From Planctomycetota bacterium (GTDB lineage Bacteria > Planctomycetota > Planctomycetia > Planctomycetales > Planctomycetaceae), in the NCBI GenBank assembly GCA_014584345.1, contig JACTNB010000020.1, positions 1 through 41,126 of the forward strand: DNA of 41,126 nt, in the 5' to 3' direction. Below, in pieces: positions 31,734-38,732 of the stretch (position 1 is its first letter; every line of letters begins with the position of its first letter). Below the pieces are notes generated by a model. It worked only from the letters and a program-made list of their open reading frames with translations, ran no database searches and had not been told where the DNA came from. Made by a program: the position numbers and the translations under genes.

Positions 31734-33150
31734 CCGGCTCCTCATCATCAATGACAGTCGATTCAGGTGTCAGTCCCAGTGCATTCAACAGCGCCAATTC
31801 CTTGGCCCGCTGACGAATCTGTGTCTCCCAGTCGAGTCCCATCCGGGCGTACTCGTCTGCCAGCGTGGTTGTGAATGACGCCAGGCGCACCGCTTGGGCA
31901 TTCGCTTCCTTGAGCGGGTCAACGTGGGAGGTCCCGTCCCACATCCAGGTTCTTTGCGTCAGCGTGGGGCGAGCGGTTTTGGGCAACAGCCCGGGGACGA
32001 GCGCGGCTTCCGCGAGCCAGGCTTCCAGAATGCGATCCATGACGACCGCTTCCATGTGCGACTGCTCGACACGGATCGACTTGAAGTAGGTCTGGTGATC
32101 GAGTCGCCCCGACGCATAGTTGTGCCGACTGGAATCTCCCGTTAGGACGTTGACCGGAACGAGCAGACAGCGACCGATTTCGCCGAGAATTTCCCGCTTG
32201 AATTCTCCATAGGTGGTCGTCGGAAACTGGGCCTGGATCTGGCTCACCTTCCAGCCGCCCGGCATTGTCATCAGCATGCCCCGTTCCAGCTCGATGAGGT
32301 CCATCGGTTCGACCGATTCCGCTTCCCCGTTGGCCGGAGCGTCGGTGTAGAGCACCCCGCCAGGCAGCGCGGCGATTTCGGCAGCGGTGATCACCGCCAG
32401 TGTGTATCGCCGCAGATGCGCGAACAGCGGAAGAGCCGGCGTGATGTCGGGAACACCGCGTGCCTGGCCCGGCCGATCCGCCCGGTAATAGTGAATCACG
32501 TTGCGGGCGGGGACCCGGTCGTACCTGAAACCAAGCCCCACCTGGGGATCACCTGGATGATCCCGCAGAAGGTGGTACTCGACCGGATTGCCATCGTCGT
32601 CGAACCGGATGCCATCAATTGCCCGCAGGGCTTTGAGTGACAGATCGGGAGTGGTGACCTGGTCACACTCGACCAGTTGCACATCCAGTTTAATCGCTGA
32701 TGGCAGGGCCTGGTTGTCCGTGAGCAGCGCGAAGGCTTCGCCATCGGCCGCTCGGGCCATGCGCATGGTCCGCAGTTTTTCCGCCAGGCGGACGATGCGA
32801 CACCAGTGTGAAAACTCCTGTTCAATCCGATGATTGACACTGTTGTCCGGCGTGAGCAGTTGCAGACGCGGACCAGTTCCGACGGTGTCATGGGCCAGTG
32901 TCAGCACCAGCCCCTTGGCATAACTGTTGTTGGCGACTTCGTAGCGGCTGCGGATACGCAGCAACCGGCGGACTTCCGCATTGTTGGCCGCATTGGCGGA
33001 AAGATCATCCGCATTTCGCCAGTGCCGCCGGTTTTCGTCGGTCGTCGCCGCCGCGTCGTATCTGGCCTTGATCAGCCGCAGCGCCTGAAACACCGTTTGC
33101 GATGGTTCAGGACGTCGAGCAGGCAAAAACTGGCGCAGCCAACCAAGCAA
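31681..33150 (-). CDS. Phage portal protein, lambda family
   Basis: 489 residues. Features of lambda-type portals: NAEVRRLLRIRSRYEVANNS, YAKGLVLTLAHDTVGTGPRL, VQLVECDQVTTP, GIRFDDDGNPVEYHLLRDHP, VIHYYRADRPGQARGVPDIT, and a C-terminal LTGDSSRHNYASGRLDHQTY segment. It forms the dodecameric ring through which DNA enters and leaves the head. The start is TTG 33150, with CGAGG about ten bases upstream; no in-frame ATG fits. It overlaps the protease-capsid gene by 53 bases. Length is normal. Confidence 0.9.
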   Translation of the reverse strand: MLGWLRQFLPARRPEPSQTVFQALRLIKARYDAAATTDENRRHWRNADDLSANAANNAEVRRLLRIRSRYEVANNSYAKGLVLTLAHDTVGTGPRLQLLTPDNSVNHRIEQEFSHWCRIVRLAEKLRTMRMARAADGEAFALLTDNQALPSAIKLDVQLVECDQVTTPDLSLKALRAIDGIRFDDDGNPVEYHLLRDHPGDPQVGLGFRYDRVPARNVIHYYRADRPGQARGVPDITPALPLFAHLRRYTLAVITAAEIAALPGGVLYTDAPANGEAESVEPMDLIELERGMLMTMPGGWKVSQIQAQFPTTTYGEFKREILGEIGRCLLVPVNVLTGDSSRHNYASGRLDHQTYFKSIRVEQSHMEAVVMDRILEAWLAEAALVPGLLPKTARPTLTQRTWMWDGTSHVDPLKEANAQAVRLASFTTTLADEYARMGLDWETQIRQRAKELALLNALGLTPESTVIDDEEPDAEDQTQTQTRDTVAAA

Positions 33151-33215
33151 GAAGGTTCATCCTCGAAATAAAGGAACATGCGGCAGCCAGCGTGGCTACG
33201 ACCGCTGAAAGAGAA

Positions 33216-33428
33216 TCACGAAGCGCCCGGGGGGCTGATCTTGGTGAACCGAATGCCGCGTTGCTTCGACTTCACTGCCTGCTTCGAGGTGAGGTATCGA
33301 TCCGCTTCGATCTGGTTTTAGAGTGAATGTTGTTTCACGCTGCCGGAATCGCCACGAGCCTCGGCAGGGCCCTTTGCGTTCTCGCGGATTGTTTCATCGA
33401 GTGGTTGATCGGGCATCAGCAGAAACAT
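33216..33428 (-). pseudogene. Small connector-region gene with in-frame TAA
   Basis: From ATG 33428 (GGAGG directly upstream) one frame reads MFLLMPDQPLDETIRENAKG, then GDSGSVKQHSL, then TAA at 33320-33318. It continues in the same frame NQIEADRYLTSKQAVKSKQR, GIRFTKISPPGAS, TGA. Both halves look like one small conserved protein: EADRYL..K and RFTKI.PPG recur in small genes before portals in related clusters (memory-based). The internal TAA probably arose from an AAA Lys codon. No start codon with a Shine-Dalgarno serves the second half, so either the protein is lost, or TAA is read through. About 71 codons in total. Confidence 0.65.
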
Positions 33429-33505
33429 CCCCCTCCATTATTATTCATATGCAAAAAAATCCCGAATTCGCACGAAAGTTGGTCGGATTTCTGAAAATAG
33501 TTGTG

Positions 33506-35839
33506 TCACCGCCGTCGCTGTAAGACGGAGAGCTTGAGGCGGCCCGACTTTGCGCTGACGGAGTTGTTTTGATACTCGGAAAGTTTCACTCCCAGAATTG
33601 ATGCCCCCACTGCGCAGCCGACCAGGCAGTCGAGCCAGTGGTTGTCCGGCTGACTCGGGCGAGGTTTCCATTCATCGACCGTGCGGCCGCGACCTTCGGT
33701 GCGCACGCGGTATTCAGCGACAAGGTGTTCGGCGAACAGGCGGTGAGGCTCCGGTTTCTGGCCGAACAAAGAGAGCGAGCCTTTGTCGGCAATGGCCACG
33801 GCCAACCTGGCGAATACGAAGGACTTCCAGAAGTTCGTGTCGAACAGGACGTGTCGGACGGCCCGCTTGCCCATGACGCCGGGAATGCGCCAGTTGAGAC
33901 CGACCCGGTCCCCCGGCCGGCGCTTGTAATCCGAGAACGGGAGACTCGACGCCCCCACGAACCGTCCGTGGCTGGGGAGCAACAGCGCCGCATGCGGGGA
34001 CTGTCGGCAAAACTGGTAGACCACGTCCGTCGACGTCCCCCAGTTGGCATCAATCAGGCAGCGTTCGATCCGCAATGAGGCTCCATCTTCGCGCTGCCAC
34101 TCACGTGCTAACTGTTTCTTGGTGAGCGTCTGCAAACCGGCGTAGATGGCTCCTTCAAGCCCAGTCCCTTCCGCGACGGTCGATAGTGTCTTGGTGACAT
34201 CCCGCAGTGAAAAGTAGGCCCGCCGGGGATCGGGCCAGGCTCCGTATTCGAGGACAGCACCGCTGAACTCCTCGCCCCAGGCGCAGACCACATAGAACAA
34301 CAGCTTCTGCTGCACGTCGATGAACATCGTCAGGTGCTGGCAGCCAAGCGGAACCCGTCCCTTGGGGAGCCCATTCAGTTTGGCCGCGATTTGGTCTGCC
34401 GTCAGTTCGTTCTCATCGACTTCCACTTCCGGCAACGGCTCATTCTGGTATTCCGCCCAGAATGCCGCCTCATCCTGCAGCTTTAGGTTCATCGCATGCT
34501 GGATCGCTGACAATTCGTCATGGTTGAACCGCACCGGCCAGGCAATTTTTGCCCCTGCGTCCATCTGCTCCCGATGTTGCGCGTAGAATTCCGTCGCCGC
34601 GACCCCGCCATCTTCGTTGCGCAGGCCTTCCGCCCGGAGTTCCGCATACCGATCCCACAGCTTGGTGTCGCAGGGGAACGCATAGACCATTTTCGTGCGC
34701 TCCCCTTGCCACGACGGATGGTGATCCCGGTTCAGGATTCGGTCGGCCATGTCTCCCGGACGGATGACCGTGCAGGGCATGATCCCCGAGATCTTGTGAC
34801 CGGGCCCGGCCAGACCGAGTACCGCGCCAGCGAGAATACTCTCCCGTTGCTGGCACTGGGAAACCGATCGCGCGGACTCGTCGGTTTGCGGGTCGTCGAG
34901 TACGACGAGGCTGGGCCGAACACTTTTCCCATCCGGTCGTTTGAACTTCATGCCTCGAATGCGACCGGTGATACCTGCCACTTTGATAATCGCACCGCTG
35001 GCCAGTGCCCGCCCATCTTCCCGGATCAACGCGCCAAGCGTCTCATCTTCGGACCACCCCTTGGGCTGCAGTGTTGGCAGGACGATGTACTTCGCCGTCC
35101 AACCGATATGGGTTCGTTCGCCGTGGTAGAGCTGGCCATTGCAGCGGTTGGCGATCCCGTCGAGCGACTGGATCGGATGACAGACCTCCGGATAGTCGGC
35201 CAGCAGGAGGTCGTTGCCATCGAGTTCCGTCTTGATCGATTCGAGCATGTCCATCGCATGCCCCTCGTCCGAACCGATCAGGCAGACGAACTCGCGATGC
35301 CCGTTGAGCACCGCCCAGATGCAGGCCGTCTCCACAAGGGTCGTTTTGCCTGACCCGCGGGCCATCGCCATCGCAAACAGGCCTCCATGAAGGACCGCCT
35401 GCTCGATTTTTCGAATGACCTTCAGGTGGTCCTGCGACCAGGCCAGATGAAATAACTGCGGAAAGTACGCTTCGCAGAAGCACTGGAAATTCGTCACCGC
35501 CGTGGAACGCCGCGCCAGATCAGCAATCACCGGCAGGTCACCGATATCACGTCCGGCGGCTGACAGTACCGCGCTGCGACGTGCGGCCCGGTCTTTGTGC
35601 TGCTCGTAAGACTCAGGGGTCTGCGCGGGCTTCGGGTTGTGGCGCTCCCAGGCGAGCCACGCGGTGTAGCGCACCAAGTCAACGCGATTCCCGTCACCGA
35701 CCCGGAACCCAGCCCGCTGCCGGTTGCGGTACAGCTGCCGCTCGCTGGTCACTTCACCGAGCGGCGTCGAGTTGAGCAGCCGTACCAGTTCGCTCGGCTT
35801 CAGTTGTCGGGGGTCAATCGCCACTACTTTGTCCCCCAC
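33506..35839 (-). CDS. Terminase large subunit, GpA-like, with N-terminal DNA-binding-like region
   Basis: 777 residues. Residues about 10-75 (KPSELVRLLNSTPLGEVTSE onward) resemble a small winged or HTH-like DNA-binding segment similar to the protein encoded just upstream. The ATPase has a Walker A (MARGSGKTT, about 160) and Walker B (SLVVLDDPQ, about 318). The C-terminal half has an RNase H-type nuclease with FIDVQQKLLFYVV (first Asp) and a final DNHWLDCLVGCAVG, an Asp expected in the active site. It packages DNA into proheads and cuts concatemers. The start is GTG 35839; GTG 35824 has GGGGG eight bases upstream and may be the true one. Stop 33506. Confidence 0.92.
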   Translation of the reverse strand: MGDKVVAIDPRQLKPSELVRLLNSTPLGEVTSERQLYRNRQRAGFRVGDGNRVDLVRYTAWLAWERHNPKPAQTPESYEQHKDRAARRSAVLSAAGRDIGDLPVIADLARRSTAVTNFQCFCEAYFPQLFHLAWSQDHLKVIRKIEQAVLHGGLFAMAMARGSGKTTLVETACIWAVLNGHREFVCLIGSDEGHAMDMLESIKTELDGNDLLLADYPEVCHPIQSLDGIANRCNGQLYHGERTHIGWTAKYIVLPTLQPKGWSEDETLGALIREDGRALASGAIIKVAGITGRIRGMKFKRPDGKSVRPSLVVLDDPQTDESARSVSQCQQRESILAGAVLGLAGPGHKISGIMPCTVIRPGDMADRILNRDHHPSWQGERTKMVYAFPCDTKLWDRYAELRAEGLRNEDGGVAATEFYAQHREQMDAGAKIAWPVRFNHDELSAIQHAMNLKLQDEAAFWAEYQNEPLPEVEVDENELTADQIAAKLNGLPKGRVPLGCQHLTMFIDVQQKLLFYVVCAWGEEFSGAVLEYGAWPDPRRAYFSLRDVTKTLSTVAEGTGLEGAIYAGLQTLTKKQLAREWQREDGASLRIERCLIDANWGTSTDVVYQFCRQSPHAALLLPSHGRFVGASSLPFSDYKRRPGDRVGLNWRIPGVMGKRAVRHVLFDTNFWKSFVFARLAVAIADKGSLSLFGQKPEPHRLFAEHLVAEYRVRTEGRGRTVDEWKPRPSQPDNHWLDCLVGCAVGASILGVKLSEYQNNSVSAKSGRLKLSVLQRRR

Positions 35840-36026
35840 GGGCGATCGAGAGCCAAGCTGCGTATGTCACCAGGTTGATTGTCCCATCGCCGTTCGTTGG
35901 CGCACCGGCGGCGATATCCGCCTCGATCTGCTCGACCCGGATCTGTCGTGCCCCTGCCTTCGAGAGCAGCTGCGCCGCGTCGGCAATCGGGAGCGCCAAG
36001 GGATTGATCGGGCCACGTTCGGACAT
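35814..36026 (-). CDS. Small DNA-binding protein, possible small terminase (70 aa)
   Basis: MSERGPINPLALPIADAAQL, then LSKAGARQIRVEQIEADIAA, GAPTNGDGTINLVTYAAWLS. A short helix-turn-helix-like region with an ADIAAGAPTN loop. The large terminase N-terminus repeats a comparable arrangement ending VDLVRYTAWLAWE, so the two share a domain and may come from one ancestor. Immediate position before the large terminase, with an overlapping end, suggests a small terminase or a packaging-initiation factor. This is inference. ATG 36026, with AGG about eight bases upstream. Confidence 0.65.
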   Translation of the reverse strand: MSERGPINPLALPIADAAQLLSKAGARQIRVEQIEADIAAGAPTNGDGTINLVTYAAWLSIARGGQSSGD

Positions 36027-36143
36027 GTGAAAGACCTGCTGAAAACCTGCTTTTTCTGCTCAGAACTGAGTGGATGACGTTCCACACTCGAGGTAACTCG
36101 TGTCCTGTCGAAAGCGAGAACCACCCGCCACAGGGAGACCAGC
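36027..36143. promoter_or_regulatory. Divergent intergenic region
   Basis: 117 bp between the leftward packaging operon and the rightward accessory genes, so both promoters must lie here. CTCAGAACTGAG (36059-36070) is a perfect palindrome (5-bp arms, 2-base centre) and could be an operator. I could not identify clear -35/-10 boxes. Confidence 0.4.
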
Positions 36144-36338
36144 ATGAAGACCAACGACATTCCTACAACGAACAGCCGCGAACTCCGCCAGCTCGCCGAT
36201 GGCCTCAAACCAGACGCGAAGGCCTTGTGGGAAGCGGGCAATAAAACAGAGGCCCTGCGGTTGTTCCGGCTCTTTCGCCAGATCGCCACGGAACTCCATC
36301 GCCGCCGTAACCCGGCGAACCGGCACCATTTTAACTGA
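36144..36338 (+). CDS. Small basic helical protein (64 aa)
   Basis: MKTNDIPTTNSRELRQLADG is followed by LKPDAKALWEAGNKTEALRL and FRLFRQIATELHRRRN. The sequence is two or three amphipathic helices, Arg-rich at the C-terminus. No family recognised; the WEAGNKTEALRLF stretch resembles a TPR-like helix pair. GGGAG lies about seven bases before the ATG. It is the first of four plus-strand genes that run against the surrounding operon. DNA or RNA binding is possible given charge, but unproven. Confidence 0.7.
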   Translation: MKTNDIPTTNSRELRQLADGLKPDAKALWEAGNKTEALRLFRLFRQIATELHRRRNPANRHHFN

Positions 36339-36414
36339 CCCACAACCAGGCATGACCAGCCAGCCTCGAGGTTGGCTGACTTCTTTTTGAGACCCTTTTC
36401 CAAGGAGCAGAAAC

Positions 36415-37053
36415 ATGACAAACAAAACCAGGAAGACCACAACGAAGTCCGCGAAAACCGCGAGGGCCCAGGCGTTCGTTCCCCGCAAGGGAGAGCACTA
36501 CGAGACCCGCTCGGGCCAGGTGCTGGAGGTGACCAATGGCCGCCTCAAGGACGAGGGTGACCAGGGAGCCTCCTTCGCGGGGCGCACGATCGAGTTCCAC
36601 GCGGCAACCGGCAAGGCAACTCCTGCGATGGCAACCGATCGGTTCTACCTCGACGAACTGGTGCGCAAGCTCTCGAAGCCGGACTACGAAGAATGGATCG
36701 CCATCCAGCGCCGGGAGGCCGAGGCGCTGGCGGAGGCCCAGGCGACTACAGCCCCGGCCGAGCCGACCAAACCATCGACGCCTGCGAAGCCAAAACCGAA
36801 AACCCGCTCCCCGAAATCGACTGGCAAGCTGAGCCAGCTCGACGCGGCGGTCCAGGTCCTCGCTGAGGCCGGCCAACCAATGACCGCCAAGACGATGATC
36901 GAGGCGATGGCTACGCAGGGATTGTGGACCAGCCCCGGTGGCAAGACCCCGCACGCGACCTTGTACGCCGCCATCCTCCGCGAAATCCAGAACAAGGGGG
37001 CGGACGCCCGTTTCCAGAAAGTTGATCGCGGCCAATTCACCACCAGCAAATAG
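36415..37053 (+). CDS. HARE-HTH winged-helix domain protein (212 aa)
   Basis: The C-terminal ~75 residues (LDAAVQVLAEAGQPMTAKTM, IEAMATQGLWTSPGGKTPHA, TLYAAILREIQ, FQKVDRGQF) match the HARE-HTH domain (HB1, ASXL, restriction endonuclease HTH). This domain is thought to bind modified DNA or to link DNA binding to epigenetic enzymes. Residues about 25-115 form a separate region with HYETRSGQVLEVTNGRL and FYLDELVRKLSKPDYEEWI; a Lys/Pro/Ala-rich linker joins them. The N-terminus is very basic (MTNKTRKTTTKSAKTARAQA). AAGGAG lies eight bases before the ATG. It sits near a ParB-methyltransferase gene, so reading the methyl mark is an attractive guess. Confidence 0.85.
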   Translation: MTNKTRKTTTKSAKTARAQAFVPRKGEHYETRSGQVLEVTNGRLKDEGDQGASFAGRTIEFHAATGKATPAMATDRFYLDELVRKLSKPDYEEWIAIQRREAEALAEAQATTAPAEPTKPSTPAKPKPKTRSPKSTGKLSQLDAAVQVLAEAGQPMTAKTMIEAMATQGLWTSPGGKTPHATLYAAILREIQNKGADARFQKVDRGQFTTSK

Positions 37054-37065
37054 GAGACATTCACG

Positions 37066-37497
37066 ATGCTGTATTTTGTCGCCACGCTCAGTCGTTATGT
37101 CCTGGCCGAAGCTGATGACGCCGACCAGGCGCGCACACGCGCCCTGCCAGAATTGCAGCGGTTGTATGACGAAGACCCGCCGCCGGGCGGCCAACCGTTC
37201 CCGATCACGATTCGCACGAGCCGACCGGCCACACCGGACGAGATCGAAACCTGGAAATGGTTTCAAGACAAGCGGCTGGAACAACACAACCTTGAGGAGA
37301 CCAGCACCATGCAGCCCCCTGAAACGCCCGAAGAACGAATCGCCGACGTCCTGCGACTGGTCGCCATGCGGCTTGAGCTGGCTGTCGATGCCGGGCGCCG
37401 CTCGCCCCGTATCGACGCCAACGACCTGCTGGAAACGCTCCTCTCGGTTGCCGATGAACTTGATCCTCCAATCCCGGAAATCAACGCGGAACCGTAA
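37066..37497 (+). CDS. Small conserved protein, possibly two fused short genes (143 aa)
   Basis: The first part, MLYFVATLSRYVLAEADDAD then RALPELQRLYDED, is an alpha/beta region with the conserved-looking PITIRTSRPATPDEIETWKW. It could end near residue 80. Then GAGGAG and an in-frame ATG (37309) start MQPPETPEERIADVLRLVAM, a helical segment of ~62 residues. The internal ribosome site suggests that the second half can be made separately, or that a stop was lost between two genes. No function assigned. AGGAG lies nine bases before the first ATG. Confidence 0.72.
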   Translation: MLYFVATLSRYVLAEADDADQARTRALPELQRLYDEDPPPGGQPFPITIRTSRPATPDEIETWKWFQDKRLEQHNLEETSTMQPPETPEERIADVLRLVAMRLELAVDAGRRSPRIDANDLLETLLSVADELDPPIPEINAEP

Positions 37498-37687
37498 ACC
37501 CACGGCAACTCCGCCACCCCACGCCCCACGTTCGCCACGTGTGGGCGTTTGGTCGTTGGTGGGATCATTCGTTGGAACGTGCGGAACAACGCCACACGGC
37601 CCAACGTTTGGTATGGTGTGGTTGCCATGATCACGAATTACATTCATGTGTATGCTTGAGATCCTACTATCCAGGAGATTGTTCACA
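37498..37687. other. Intergenic segment without a gene
   Basis: 190 bp. It contains CGCCACGTGTGGGCG (37529-37543 region), an imperfect palindrome around CACGTG, and several short CCAC/GTGG repeats. These might be a regulatory site. No ORF with a ribosome site was seen. Confidence 0.4.
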
Positions 37688-38026
37688 ATGGCTTCCTGCC
37701 AGAATGTCAACTGCGACAACTGTGATATTGAGTTTTGGGTCTGGTCCGATGTCCATGCTTATTACTGGGCTGATGACACGAAAAAGAAAAAAATGTTTGT
37801 CTACCATCCCAGTGATAAGATGGATTGGGTAGTCGGAGCTGAGATCGAACACCTATGCTTGGATTGTGCCAGGGAGTTTCGGATCGACAGTGAAGCCCCG
37901 ACCAAGTGCTGCCCCAGGTGCAAGTCTCTAAACATATCTGATATGAGAGAACTTGATGGCAAACCATGCCCGTTTTGTCGCAAGGGACACTTCGTTGAGA
38001 ACCCTGATGTTTCAGCAATCTCATAA
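37688..38026 (+). CDS. Zinc-ribbon Cys-rich protein (112 aa)
   Basis: The N-terminal MASCQNVNCDNCDIEFWVW gives a C-x4-C-x2-C cluster. Later come HLCLDCAREF, KCCPRCKSLNI and DGKPCPFCRKGHF, giving several CxxC knuckles, so two or more zinc ribbons are likely. The DNA is more AT-rich than its neighbours, suggesting recent acquisition. The start ATG 37688 has AGGAGA ten bases before; a longer frame to 37646 lacks this support. It ends just before the convergent methyltransferase remnant. Function unknown; zinc-ribbon proteins commonly bind nucleic acids or act as adaptors. Confidence 0.75.
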   Translation: MASCQNVNCDNCDIEFWVWSDVHAYYWADDTKKKKMFVYHPSDKMDWVVGAEIEHLCLDCAREFRIDSEAPTKCCPRCKSLNISDMRELDGKPCPFCRKGHFVENPDVSAIS

Positions 38027-38037
38027 CGTGCCTACGC

Positions 38038-38229
38038 CTAATTGGAAGAAACCCGCTCCGCATTGCGGCCCGTGAACTGCTCCCAGCGCTGTACGATGAC
38101 ATCGCAGTACAGCGAGTCGAGTTCCATAAAAAAGGCCTTGCGGCCGGTCTGCTGGGCGGCAATCAGTGTGCTGCCGCTGCCGCCGAAGAGGTTGAGGACG
38201 TTATCGCCGGTGCGCGTGGGGACTCCCAA
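38038..38229 (-). pseudogene. 3' remnant of a second DNA methyltransferase
   Basis: The text GDNVLNLFGGSGSTLIAAQQ, TGRKAFFMELDSLYCDVIVQ, RWEQF parallels the end of the complete methyltransferase at 38729-40084: GEHVLDLFGGSGSTLIGAHR, TGRKAFLMELDPLYCDVIVD. About 70% of residues agree by eye. It keeps the SAM-binding motif but lacks the catalytic DPPY part. It starts right after the HNH gene. Either a paralogous methyltransferase was mostly deleted, or the HNH gene landed between two tandem copies. Not expected to be active. Confidence 0.8.
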
Positions 38230-38267
38230 ATCATTGTTGAGATCCGCAAAGCAACTACTTGTCAGCG

Positions 38268-38732
38268 TTACTTGGGAGGATCACTCTGTGCCCGGCGATT
38301 CACGGAGTCTGTCCTTTCTGCAGAGTCGTCATGCTTTCGCGCCCGCCGCCGTCGCTTATTGTCGACCGCCACGTCCACCGCGCAGCGGCGGCAGATTCCC
38401 ATAACGCCGTTGCTGCCCGGATAGGCATAGAACTCCGTGGCGATATCGCGGTACCAGCGGCAACGGCGGCAGCGCTTGAGCCATGTTGCCCCGAACCGGA
38501 TACAGCCGCAGTGAATCCGCTTGTGTTCCAAACGCGTTACGAGCCGCAGATTCTCTATGCGATTGTCGAGTTTATCCTGATTGACATGATGGATCTCATG
38601 GCCGGGAGGAACGGGACCGAAGTGGGCCTCCCAGACCAGTACGTGCTCAAAGCGATGGCGGCGGTCTTTGGTCCTCAGGCGTCGATAGCCGTGTGGCGTG
38701 ACGCCGGGACCGCGGGGCGCTGGGACGTTCAT
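38268..38732 (-). CDS. HNH endonuclease (homing-type) (154 aa)
   Basis: The core motif reads VPPGHEIHHVNQDKLDNRIE, NLRLVTRLEHKRIH: the His pair, Asn and His of an HNH_3 nuclease. It is followed by CGCIRFGATWLKRCRRCRWY and a C-x2-C GICRRCAVD, a likely zinc finger. The N-terminus PHGYRRLRTKDRRHRFEHVL is typical for free-standing phage homing enzymes. Such enzymes nick or cut a specific site and promote spread of their own gene. The ATG overlaps the methyltransferase stop (ATGA) and GAGGAG lies eight bases upstream. A methyltransferase remnant begins ~40 bases after its stop, so it may have invaded that locus. Confidence 0.85.
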   Translation of the reverse strand: MNVPAPRGPGVTPHGYRRLRTKDRRHRFEHVLVWEAHFGPVPPGHEIHHVNQDKLDNRIENLRLVTRLEHKRIHCGCIRFGATWLKRCRRCRWYRDIATEFYAYPGSNGVMGICRRCAVDVAVDNKRRRRARKHDDSAERTDSVNRRAQSDPPK

